A DNA stretch of 64,000 nt from Nocardia gamkensis NBRC 108242. GTDB taxonomy: Bacteria > Actinomycetota > Actinomycetes > Mycobacteriales > Mycobacteriaceae. The notes beneath the pieces are model-generated. The model made no database searches, was not told the DNA's origin, and saw only the letters and a program-made list of their open reading frames with translations. Position numbers and translations under genes: made by a program. Positions 37,101-44,726 of this stretch are shown piece by piece. The stretch's first letter is position 1; every line of letters begins with the position of its first letter. The stretch is from contig NZ_BDBM01000010.1 of assembly GCF_001612985.1 (NCBI RefSeq), positions 124,001 through 188,000 of the forward strand, in the 5' to 3' direction.

Positions 37101-38303
37101 ATGGATTTCTCACGAGTCGAACTTTCCGCCGACGACCAGGAGTTCCTGGCGGGGGCGCGAACTTTTCTCGCCACCCACGTCACCGACGAGGTCCGCCGCA
37201 GGGACCGCGAGACCGGTGACAATTTCGACGAGGGCGTGCACTTGGCCCTCGGCGCGGAGGGGTGGCTGACCGCGGAACTGAATTCCGAGGAAGAGGGCGG
37301 TCTCAACCGGCTGCGGCGGCGGATGTGGGATCTGGAGAAGCGCCGGGTCCATATTCCCTGGGTGACCTGGGGGACGACCGCCATCGTCGCCAAATCCGTT
37401 CGCAAACACGGGTCTCCCGAATTGCAGGAAGAAGTCCTGCCCGGCTTGGAGCGCGGCGAGATCAGGCTGTGCCTGGGATATACCGAGCCCGAAGGCGGCT
37501 CCGATGTCGCGATGTGCAAGACGCGGGCGGTGCGTGACGGCGACCAGTGGGTGATCAACGGCTCGAAGATGTTCACCACCGGTGCGCACAACTGCCAGTA
37601 CGTCTTCCTCATCACCAACACCGACCCGGAGGCGTCGAAACACAAAAGCCTCACTATGTTCCTGGTCCCGCTCGATAGCCCCGGCATCGAGATCCAGGGC
37701 ATCCGCACCGTCGACGGCGACCGCACCAATATCGTCTACTACAGCGACGTCCGCGTGGACGACAAATACCGCCTCGGTGACGTGAACGGCGGCTGGACGG
37801 TGCTGATGGGCCCGCTCAATGAGGAACACGGCGTGGTCGGCGCCGCCGACGACGGCCTCCAGGATGTCTCGATCATGGTTCACCAGGGGACGATGATGGC
37901 GAACTCGGTCGACGCGGTGGTCTCGGTCGCGGCGCGCAAGGGCCCCGACGGGCGCAGGCTGCTGGACGACCGCTCGGTCGCGTATCGCCTCGGCCGCAGC
38001 ATCGCGCGGATGGAGGCGGCGCTGTCGGCGCCGCACATGTTCGGGCGGGTCGCCATCGCGCAGACCATGCGCGACATCTCGCCTGATCTCATGGACATCC
38101 TCGGCCCCGCTTCGGCGCTGCCGGTGGACACCGAAGGCGCCGCCGACAACGGCGGGATGGAGTACATCTACCGCTGGGCGCCGCTGTGCGGCATCTACGG
38201 CGGCACGCTCGAGGTCTTCCGGAACATGATCGCCCAGCACGTTCTCGGCCTCGGTCGAGCCAATTACTCGCTTCCGGCCAAGCCGAAGGCGAAGGCGAGC
38301 TGA
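37101..38303 (+). CDS. Acyl-CoA dehydrogenase, catalytic-type subunit, 400 aa
   Basis: FadE-like protein with LCLGYTEPEGGSDVAMCKTR as FAD/substrate segment and IYGGTLEVFRNMIAQHVLGL near the C-terminus, keeping the catalytic Glu lost in the neighbour at 36035. Together they probably form a heterotetramer with fewer FAD sites than subunits, as known for ChsE1-ChsE2 and FadE26-FadE27. ATG 37101 has GGAG eight bases upstream. The pair directly precedes a DUF35-aldolase fusion, the same order of reactions as in steroid side-chain cleavage. Confidence 0.9.
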   Translation: MDFSRVELSADDQEFLAGARTFLATHVTDEVRRRDRETGDNFDEGVHLALGAEGWLTAELNSEEEGGLNRLRRRMWDLEKRRVHIPWVTWGTTAIVAKSVRKHGSPELQEEVLPGLERGEIRLCLGYTEPEGGSDVAMCKTRAVRDGDQWVINGSKMFTTGAHNCQYVFLITNTDPEASKHKSLTMFLVPLDSPGIEIQGIRTVDGDRTNIVYYSDVRVDDKYRLGDVNGGWTVLMGPLNEEHGVVGAADDGLQDVSIMVHQGTMMANSVDAVVSVAARKGPDGRRLLDDRSVAYRLGRSIARMEAALSAPHMFGRVAIAQTMRDISPDLMDILGPASALPVDTEGAADNGGMEYIYRWAPLCGIYGGTLEVFRNMIAQHVLGLGRANYSLPAKPKAKAS

Positions 38304-38335
38304 ACAGCTCCGCAGGTGGCTGGAAAGGAGCCCGC

Positions 38336-39994
38336 GTGGCCGACACCACATCACGGCCGTTGCCGTCGATCACACCGGAGACCGAGTTCTACTGGCTATC
38401 CGGCGCCGACGGCCGCCTGCGGATTCAGCAGTGCCGGTCCTGCGCCGCACTCAACCATCCGCCCCAGCCGGTGTGCAGGTACTGCCGCGGTGACAGCATG
38501 TCGGCCGGCGTGGTCTCGGGATTCGCCACGCTGATCGGCTTCACGGTGAATCACCGCTTCGCGGTGCCCGGGTTGCCCGCGCCGTATGTCGTGGCCCAGG
38601 TCGCGCTCGAGGAGGATTCGCGGGTTCGGCTGACCACCAACGCGGTGGAATGCGATCCGGACGACCTCGAATTGGGTCAGCGCATGGAGGTGGTGTTCCA
38701 CCAGGCCGGCACGGTGTGGATACCGCTGTTCCGGCCTGCGCGGCCGGGGTCGCCGCCTGCCGCGCTCCCGGCGGACCCGATCGAGCCGTCCGCCATACGC
38801 GAGCACGTCCGGCCGATGGCGACGAGGGAGAAATTCGAGGACAAGGTCGCGATCACCGGTATCGGGAGGTCTCGGATCGGTCGAAGGCTCATGGCCGATC
38901 CGCTGGCACTGACGCTCGAGGCCTGCCGTGCTGCGGTCGAGGACGCCGGACTGCGCCTGGAAGACATCGACGGACTGTGCACCTATCCGGGGTCGGGGAA
39001 TCTCGGTCCGTTCACCGAGGGCGGCGTCACGGCGGTGGAATCGGCGCTGGGTCTCCATCCGACGTGGCACAACGGCGGTGCCGAGACCTTCGGCCCCGGC
39101 GGTTCCGTGATCGCCGCCATGCTCGCGGTGGCAGGCGGCCTGGCTCGGCACGTGCTGTGTTTCCGCACGGTGTGGGAATCGACATACGCCGAACTCCTCC
39201 GCGCCGGCTCGATCGCGCCGTCCGGGGGCATCACCGACCCGTGGCTCACGCCGTTCGGGGCGATCTCGGCCGCGCACCTGCTCGCGCAGACCGCGCAACG
39301 CCATTTCCACCGGTACGGCACGGACCGGGAGACGCTGGGCTGGATCGCGCTGAATCAGCGCGCGAACGCCGCGCTCGACCCGTCCGCGATCTACCGGGAT
39401 CCGCTGACCATGGACGACTACCTGTCCGCACGCCCGGTCACCACACCCTTCGGGCTGTACGACTGCGATGTGCCGTGCGACGGCGCGGTCGCCGTGGTCG
39501 TCTCGGCGCGTGAGACCGCGGCCGACCTGGCGAAGCCGCCGGTGTTCGTGGAGGCGGTGGGAACCCAGATCATCGAACGGCTGGAATGGGACCAGAGCAC
39601 GCTCACCCACGAGCCGCAGGTTCTCGGGCAGGCAGCGCATCTGTGGACCCGCACGACACTGCGACCCGACGACGTGGACGTCGCGGAACTCTACGACGGA
39701 TTCACCTTCAACTGCCTGTCCTGGATCGAGGCGCTCGGATTCTGCGGCATCGGCGAGGCCAAGGACTTCCTGCGGGGCGGCAAGAACATCGCCCGCGACG
39801 GCCTGCTTCCGCTGAACACCCACGGCGGCCAGCTCTCGCACGGGCGTACCCACGGGATGGGCCTGATTCACGAGGCGGTCGCGCAATTGCGCGGGCAGGC
39901 GGGCGAACGGCAGATACCCGATGCCAGGGTCGCGGTCGTCAGCAGTGGCGGACTGACGCCCAGCGGCGTGATGCTGTTGCGGGCGGACCGATGA
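38336..39994 (+). CDS. DUF35 OB-fold/zinc-ribbon fused to Ltp2-like thiolase-fold aldolase, 552 aa
   Basis: Two domains in one chain. Residues about 20-140 form a DUF35 unit with a zinc ribbon (Cys33, Cys36, Cys47, Cys50) and an OB-fold. From about 160 onward lies a thiolase-fold domain (KVAITGIGRSRIGRR). The thiolase nucleophile position lies in GGAETFGPGGSVIAAM, which has no Cys, while YDGFTFNCLSW and NTHGGQLSHGRTHGMG are retained, as in Ltp2 retro-aldolases. In known systems Ltp2 works with the separate DUF35 domain of ChsH2; here the partners are fused. Start GTG 38336 follows GGAAAGGAG. Confidence 0.85.
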   Translation: MADTTSRPLPSITPETEFYWLSGADGRLRIQQCRSCAALNHPPQPVCRYCRGDSMSAGVVSGFATLIGFTVNHRFAVPGLPAPYVVAQVALEEDSRVRLTTNAVECDPDDLELGQRMEVVFHQAGTVWIPLFRPARPGSPPAALPADPIEPSAIREHVRPMATREKFEDKVAITGIGRSRIGRRLMADPLALTLEACRAAVEDAGLRLEDIDGLCTYPGSGNLGPFTEGGVTAVESALGLHPTWHNGGAETFGPGGSVIAAMLAVAGGLARHVLCFRTVWESTYAELLRAGSIAPSGGITDPWLTPFGAISAAHLLAQTAQRHFHRYGTDRETLGWIALNQRANAALDPSAIYRDPLTMDDYLSARPVTTPFGLYDCDVPCDGAVAVVVSARETAADLAKPPVFVEAVGTQIIERLEWDQSTLTHEPQVLGQAAHLWTRTTLRPDDVDVAELYDGFTFNCLSWIEALGFCGIGEAKDFLRGGKNIARDGLLPLNTHGGQLSHGRTHGMGLIHEAVAQLRGQAGERQIPDARVAVVSSGGLTPSGVMLLRADR

Positions 39995-40896
39995 ATGCCG
40001 AACGGGCAGGCCTGGTGCAAGAGCACAGCGCCGTCGTCGCCCGCACGGTCGAGGTGGACGGAATCCCGATGTCGGCGCTGTGCGCCGAGGTCGGCGATCC
40101 GCGCGCGGTGCTCGTCGCGGTGCACGGCGGGGCGACCACGGCGCGTTACTTCGACGTACCCGGCAGCCCGTGGCTGTCGCTGCTGCGTCTCGGCGCCAGA
40201 CTGGGATTCACCGTGCTCGCCCTGGACCGGCCGGGCTACGGCGCGTCCGAACCATGGGGCGAGGTCTTCGAGACCCCGCAGCGCCGAGTCGACGCGTGCT
40301 ACGCCACCATCGACGCGCTGCTGGAAACGAGCGGGCGAGGAGCCGGGGTGTTCCTCGCAGGCCATTCGGCGGGCTGTGATCTGGCGGCGCGGATGGCCGC
40401 CGACGATCGCGGCGACGAACTGCTCGGCCTCGAACTGGCGGGCACCGGTATCCGCAAGCATCCCGAAGCCATCCGGATCATCGAGGAGATCCGCCATACC
40501 CGCAAGGCGGGCGCGATTCGCGATCTTCTCTGGGCCCCGCGGGATAATTATCCGCCGGAGGTGTTCGGAGGTCGTTCACTCACGGTCGGCACGCCGGGAT
40601 ACGAAGTCGCCGTCGTGCGCGACTGGCCGACGGATTTTCCCGCGCTGGCCCCACGGGTGCGCGTTCCCGTGCGGTTCACTCACGCCGAATACGAGCGGGT
40701 GTGGCGAGGCGACGCCGCCGCACTCGCCGAGGTCGAGGGATATTTCACCGCCACACCACGTTTCGTGGTTCACCGGCAAGCCGGGAGCGGGCACAACATC
40801 AGCGTCGGATTCGGCGCCGCGGCCTATCACCTCGGCCTGCTGTCGTTCGTCGAGGAATGCGCGCCGCGGTCGAACCATTTCGAGCCGAAATGGTGA
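39991..40896 (+). CDS. Alpha/beta hydrolase, 301 aa
   Basis: Soluble alpha/beta-hydrolase. The oxyanion region is VAVHGGATTARYF (HGG at 45-47), the nucleophile Ser126 is in LAGHSAGCD, and the late His is in GSGHNISVG. It probably cleaves an ester, lactone or C-C bond; the family is too broad to choose. Its ATG overlaps the aldolase stop (ATGA), so it belongs to the core operon and could act on the ketone or carbonyl product released by the aldolase. Confidence 0.85.
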   Translation: MNAERAGLVQEHSAVVARTVEVDGIPMSALCAEVGDPRAVLVAVHGGATTARYFDVPGSPWLSLLRLGARLGFTVLALDRPGYGASEPWGEVFETPQRRVDACYATIDALLETSGRGAGVFLAGHSAGCDLAARMAADDRGDELLGLELAGTGIRKHPEAIRIIEEIRHTRKAGAIRDLLWAPRDNYPPEVFGGRSLTVGTPGYEVAVVRDWPTDFPALAPRVRVPVRFTHAEYERVWRGDAAALAEVEGYFTATPRFVVHRQAGSGHNISVGFGAAAYHLGLLSFVEECAPRSNHFEPKW

Positions 40897-40930
40897 CACC
40901 TCCCAGAAATCCGAATGTGAGGAACGATAG

Positions 40931-41347
40931 ATGCAGAGAATGATCGCCCCCGAGATCTCCAACTGGCCGGAGGAGGATTTCCGGCTCGTCGGTGGGTCGT
41001 GCGGTGACTGCGGTGCGACGGTGTTCCCGATCCAGGACCTGTGCCCGCGGTGCAGCCGGCAGTCCATCGAGAAGATCACGTTGCCGCGCACCGGGACGCT
41101 GGTGGCGTGGACGACGCAAGGATTTCTTCCGGGGGCCCCCTATCTCGGGGATGAGACGCCGAAGACCTTCGTGCCCTTCGGGGTCGGGCTGGTCCAGCTC
41201 GGCGACGTGATCAGAGTCGAAGGCCGGCTCACGGAGAACGACCCGGAGAAGCTCGCGTTCGGGATGGAGGTCGCGCTGACGGCCGTTCCGCTCGGCACCG
41301 ACCAAGAAGGCAACGAGGTCCTGACCTTCGCCTTCCAACCCATCTGA
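40931..41347 (+). CDS. DUF35 OB-fold zinc-ribbon protein, 138 aa
   Basis: Stand-alone DUF35 protein. The zinc ribbon has Cys24, Cys27, Cys38 and Cys41 (CGDCGATVFPIQDLCPRC), followed by the OB-fold (GTLVAWTTQGFLPGAPYLG). DUF35 proteins act as small partners that complete or gate thiolase-fold enzymes handling CoA esters. The next gene, 17 bases on, is an SCP-x-type thiolase, its likely partner. Thus the operon has two DUF35/thiolase-fold systems, one fused and one split. Confidence 0.88.
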   Translation: MQRMIAPEISNWPEEDFRLVGGSCGDCGATVFPIQDLCPRCSRQSIEKITLPRTGTLVAWTTQGFLPGAPYLGDETPKTFVPFGVGLVQLGDVIRVEGRLTENDPEKLAFGMEVALTAVPLGTDQEGNEVLTFAFQPI

Positions 41348-41364
41348 GGGACAGGAGTTCCGAC

Positions 41365-42513
41365 ATGACCAACGACGTCGCGATCATCGGCGTGGGTATG
41401 CATCCCTTCGGCCGCTTCGAGGGCAAGACCGCCATGCAAATGGGGGCCGACGCGATCCGAGCCGCGCTCGCCGACGCCGGACTGGAATGGCGAGACATCC
41501 AGTTCGCTATCGGTGGCAGCTGGGAGGTCGCGAATCCCGACGCGATCGTGGGCCTGATGGGGCTGACCGGGATCCCCTTCACCAACGTCTTCAACGCGTG
41601 CGCCACGTCGGCCAGCGCCACCGAGGCGTGCGCCGACGCGATCCGGCTGGGCAAATACGACATCGGAATCGCGATCGGCATGGACAAGCATCCGCGCGGA
41701 GCTTTCACCGTCGACCCCACCCTGGTCGGAATGCCCAAGTGGTACGGCGAGAACGGTCAGTACCTGACCACGCAGTTCTTCGGGATGAAGGCCAATCGCT
41801 ATCTCCACGATCACGGCATCTCCGTGGAAACGCTGGCCAAGGTGGCGGCAAAGAACTACCGCAACGGCGGATTGAATCCGAACGCTTTCCGCCGCAAGCC
41901 GGTCCCCGAGGAGGACATCCTCAACGCGGCGATGCTCAACTACCCCTTGACCCATTACATGTTCTGCGCGCCGGACGAAGGTGCCGCCGCGGTGATCATG
42001 TGCCGTGCCGACATCGCGCATCGCTACACGAGCAAACCCGTGTATGTGCGAGCCGTCGAGGTGCGGACGCGCAAATACGGTGCCTACGAGGTCAACACGG
42101 CGTACGCACCGGTACAGGAGGACGCGTCGCCTTCGGTCTACGCCTCTCGCGCGGCATTCGAGTCCGCGGGTGTATCGCCCGAGGACATCGATGTCATCCA
42201 GTTGCAGGACACCGATGCCGGCGCCGAGGTCATCCATATGGCCGAGGCCGGGTTCTGCGCCGACGGCGACCAGGAGCGACTGATCGCCGACGGTGTCACC
42301 GAGATCTCCGGCTCCATGCCGGTGAACACCGACGGTGGACTCATCGCGAACGGCGAGCCGATCGGTGCCTCGGGAATGCGACAGCTCCACGAACTGGTGC
42401 TGCAATTGCGCGGAACCGCGGGCGACCGTCAAGTCGCTGGTGCGCCCAAGGCAGGATTCGCCCTTCTCTACGGCGCTCCCGGCACCGCGGGGGCCACGGT
42501 CGTCACCATGTGA
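41365..42513 (+). CDS. SCP-x/lipid-transfer-type thiolase, 382 aa
   Basis: Thiolase-fold protein of the Ltp/SCP-x group. Unlike the aldolase at 38336 it keeps the nucleophilic Cys79 in VFNACATSASATEACADAI. Later blocks NTDGGLIANGEPIGASGMRQ and KAGFALLYG complete the active site. It probably performs thiolysis of a branched or ring-bearing 3-ketoacyl-CoA, with the DUF35 protein upstream as partner. ATG 41365 follows GGGACAGGAG. Translation of this operon continues 115 bases later with the Rieske oxygenase. Confidence 0.9.
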   Translation: MTNDVAIIGVGMHPFGRFEGKTAMQMGADAIRAALADAGLEWRDIQFAIGGSWEVANPDAIVGLMGLTGIPFTNVFNACATSASATEACADAIRLGKYDIGIAIGMDKHPRGAFTVDPTLVGMPKWYGENGQYLTTQFFGMKANRYLHDHGISVETLAKVAAKNYRNGGLNPNAFRRKPVPEEDILNAAMLNYPLTHYMFCAPDEGAAAVIMCRADIAHRYTSKPVYVRAVEVRTRKYGAYEVNTAYAPVQEDASPSVYASRAAFESAGVSPEDIDVIQLQDTDAGAEVIHMAEAGFCADGDQERLIADGVTEISGSMPVNTDGGLIANGEPIGASGMRQLHELVLQLRGTAGDRQVAGAPKAGFALLYGAPGTAGATVVTM

Positions 42514-42628
42514 TCCGGGTCGGAATGCGAGACCTTCCGACATCATCCAGGCGGGCAGTCGGCTGCACCGCAGTGGAAATGCTCAACGACATACCAAACA
42601 CTATTTTCAACGGCCCTGGAGGTGCCCT

Positions 42629-43642
42629 GTGAAAGTTCCGTTCACCTGGAAGGTCACCGGTTGGTTCATGGTCGGCTGGTCGGCCGAATTCCCGCTCGGC
42701 GAGGCGCGGCCACTGCGGTACTTCGGAGAAGATCTGGTCGCCTACCGTGACGAGTCCGGCGAATTGCATATCCTGACCGGTCATTGCCGGCATCTCGGCG
42801 CGCATCTCGGCCACGGTGGCAAGGTGGTCGGCGACTGCGTGGAATGCCCGTTCCATGGATGGCAGTGGGGGCCGGACGGCAGGAATCGTAAGATCCCCGG
42901 CGAGGATCGGGTGAACCGCGGCTTGCGGTTGCAGGTGTATCCGGTCAACGAGCAGAACGGCTGCGTGTTCATGTGGCACCAGCCCGAGGGTAAGCCGCCG
43001 CAGTGGGAGATGCCCGATATCCTGCGGCTGTTCCCGGATCTCGAATCGGATCCCGCGAGCTATTACCGTCCCTACCCGGAATTCTCCCGCAAGACCGAGC
43101 GGGAGCCGGTGCACCCGCAGGTGGTGCTCGAGAACGGCCCGGACAGTCTGCATTTCGAGTACGTGCACGGCGCGACTGTCACGCCGCAGATGCTGGACTA
43201 CAGTGCGGTCGATCACACCTGGTCGTTCCTGACCGGTTGGCCCGACGCCCGCAGTGACGATCCGAACAAGATGGCCTTGAAGATCCACGCTCAGATGTTC
43301 GGCCTCGGCGGCTCGATCAGCGCTTTCGAGGGTTCGTCGAAACACCGGCTGATCTTCGCCACCACACCCGTCGACGACGAGTGCTCGGACCTGTTCTATT
43401 CGATCTGGTGGCCGAAGAATCCCGGAGACGACTCCGATGTGCCGCCGCCCGAAGTCCGCGAGCGCGTGGAGAAGCAGTTCCTGGTGACGGTCTGGGAGGA
43501 CCTGAGCATCTGGCGCTACCAGAAGTACGTCGAGCGGCCGCCGCTGTCGCCGAAGGACGCCAAACCGTATCTGTCGCTGCGCAAATGGGCCACCCAGTTC
43601 TACGACGTGCCGCCGGTGGACTCCACGACGGTCTCGGCGTGA
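42629..43642 (+). CDS. Rieske oxygenase, KshA/Neverland-like, 337 aa
   Basis: Terminal oxygenase with an N-terminal Rieske [2Fe-2S] site, Cys53-x-His55 and Cys73-x2-His76 (GHCRHLGAHLGHGGKVVGD then CVECPFHGW), and a mononuclear iron site E168-x3-D172-x2-H175-x4-H180 in VLENGPDSLHFEYVHGAT. The layout resembles 3-ketosteroid 9-alpha-hydroxylase and cholesterol 7-desaturase type enzymes, so a ring hydroxylation is likely. GTG 42629 follows GGAGGTG. No KshB-like reductase is adjacent. Confidence 0.9.
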   Translation: MKVPFTWKVTGWFMVGWSAEFPLGEARPLRYFGEDLVAYRDESGELHILTGHCRHLGAHLGHGGKVVGDCVECPFHGWQWGPDGRNRKIPGEDRVNRGLRLQVYPVNEQNGCVFMWHQPEGKPPQWEMPDILRLFPDLESDPASYYRPYPEFSRKTEREPVHPQVVLENGPDSLHFEYVHGATVTPQMLDYSAVDHTWSFLTGWPDARSDDPNKMALKIHAQMFGLGGSISAFEGSSKHRLIFATTPVDDECSDLFYSIWWPKNPGDDSDVPPPEVRERVEKQFLVTVWEDLSIWRYQKYVERPPLSPKDAKPYLSLRKWATQFYDVPPVDSTTVSA

Positions 43643-43679
43643 GCGGAGCGCTCGGGTACGCGGCCTCGGGGGTGGTGGC

Positions 43680-44297
43680 ATGAGCGCACGCCCTCTGGCC
43701 GATCTCGTCGCGCCCGCGCATACCGCCGTCATCACTCAGGAATGCCAGGGCGCGGTGGTCGGCCCCGCCGCGGGATTGCCCGTGCTGGCCGAGGAAGCGC
43801 GCCGCAGGGCTCTGCCCAATATCGGCATGTTGCTTCCGGTCGCCCGCGCCGCCGGCGTGCGGGTGGTGCACTGCCTGGTCTGGCGGCGAGCCGATGGACT
43901 CGGCTCCAATCACAACGCCAAATTGTTCGCGCTCGGGCGGCGAGGTGTCGCGGTGACCCCGGGTAGCGATGGTGCGGCACTGCTTCCCGAGTTCGGACCC
44001 GAGCCCAGCGATCTGGTGCTCGGGCGTCAGCACGGACTCGGGCCGATGGGGGGTACCGATCTGGATGCCGTGCTACGCAATCTCGGTGTCTCCACCATCG
44101 TGGCCGTCGGAGTCTCGCTGAATGTGGCCATTCCCAACCTGGTGATGGACGCGGTCAATGCCGCCTACGACGTCGTGGTGCCGCGGGACGCCGTCGCCGG
44201 CGTCCCGCGTGAATACGGCGAAGCGATCATCGACAACACGTTGTCGATGATCGCCACCGTCACCACGACCGAAGAGTTGCTGACGGCCTGGCGCTGA
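43680..44297 (+). CDS. Isochorismatase-like protein with altered catalytic triad, 205 aa
   Basis: Fold of the isochorismatase/cysteine-hydrolase family, but the Asp of the usual VIDxQ motif is Glu21 in VITQECQ, the Lys position reads Arg in VLGRQHG, and the nucleophilic Cys of the GxxTxxCV motif is Ala in GVSLNVAIPNL. It is therefore unlikely to be a normal cysteine hydrolase; a structural or ligand-binding role, or another chemistry, is possible. Last gene of the core operon, followed by two hairpins. ATG 43680 lies 37 bases after the oxygenase. Confidence 0.8.
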   Translation: MSARPLADLVAPAHTAVITQECQGAVVGPAAGLPVLAEEARRRALPNIGMLLPVARAAGVRVVHCLVWRRADGLGSNHNAKLFALGRRGVAVTPGSDGAALLPEFGPEPSDLVLGRQHGLGPMGGTDLDAVLRNLGVSTIVAVGVSLNVAIPNLVMDAVNAAYDVVVPRDAVAGVPREYGEAIIDNTLSMIATVTTTEELLTAWR

Positions 44298-44322
44298 CTC
44301 CGGCCGCGGCCGCCGCACGACA

Positions 44323-44357
44323 ACGGCGCTCCCACCTTCGGAAGGTATGAGCGCCGT
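44323..44357. terminator. Hairpin terminator of the core operon
   Basis: Arms ACGGCGCTC / GAGCGCCGT with an inner ACCTTC/GAAGGT stem, 25 bp after the isochorismatase-like gene. Confidence 0.7.
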
Positions 44358-44388
44358 ATAGTTCTGCGTCCGGACATGTTCGACCGAT

Positions 44389-44411
44389 GGGGCGCGGGTT
44401 CTCCGCGCCCC
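44389..44411. terminator. Second hairpin, facing the leftward genes
   Basis: Arms GGGGCGCGG / CCGCGCCCC around GTTCT, 12 bp beyond the stop of the small gene at 44424 on the minus strand. Confidence 0.65.
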
Positions 44412-44423
44412 GTGCCTGTACCG

Positions 44424-44726
44424 TCAGTCGCTGGACGGGAGCTGCTTGGCTTCCTTGAGAGCCAGCGGAACCGCGTCCACGTCGAGAGTGCCGCCGCCCG
44501 CCCGCGTGACGAGGATTTCGGCGCCGCTGTCGTGGACGTAGCGCTTACCCACGGCGGTGCCGCCGGAGAACTCCGGATCGAGGACGGCACCGGCGTCCCT
44601 CTGCTCGCCGAGCGGCACCATGGGTGCGCCACCACAGCGCAGCCCGTCGATGGCGTCGGTGGATTTGATGACGATCACCTGGGTCTCACAGACCTGGCTT
44701 TCGAGTCGGGCGCCGCTCTTGATCAC
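44424..44726 (-). CDS. Small conserved-looking protein with two cysteines, 100 aa
   Basis: I do not recognise a named family. The protein begins VIKSGARLESQVCETQVIVI and continues IDGLRCGGAPMVPLGE. Two cysteines (residues 13 and about 30) and the RCGGAPM block look like a small ligand or metal site. The C-terminal half (GKRYVHDSGAEILVTRAGGG) is beta-rich. The GTG start overlaps the ligase stop (GTGA), with AGGAG six bases upstream, strong support for a real gene. Its tight coupling to an acyl-CoA synthetase suggests a helper or carrier role. Confidence 0.72.
   Translation of the reverse strand: MIKSGARLESQVCETQVIVIKSTDAIDGLRCGGAPMVPLGEQRDAGAVLDPEFSGGTAVGKRYVHDSGAEILVTRAGGGTLDVDAVPLALKEAKQLPSSD

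Noticed and set aside
38396..39886. 496-codon minus-strand frame under the DUF35-aldolase
   Set aside because: Antisense shadow; His/Arg-rich with no domain, while the plus strand has zinc-ribbon and thiolase-fold motifs.
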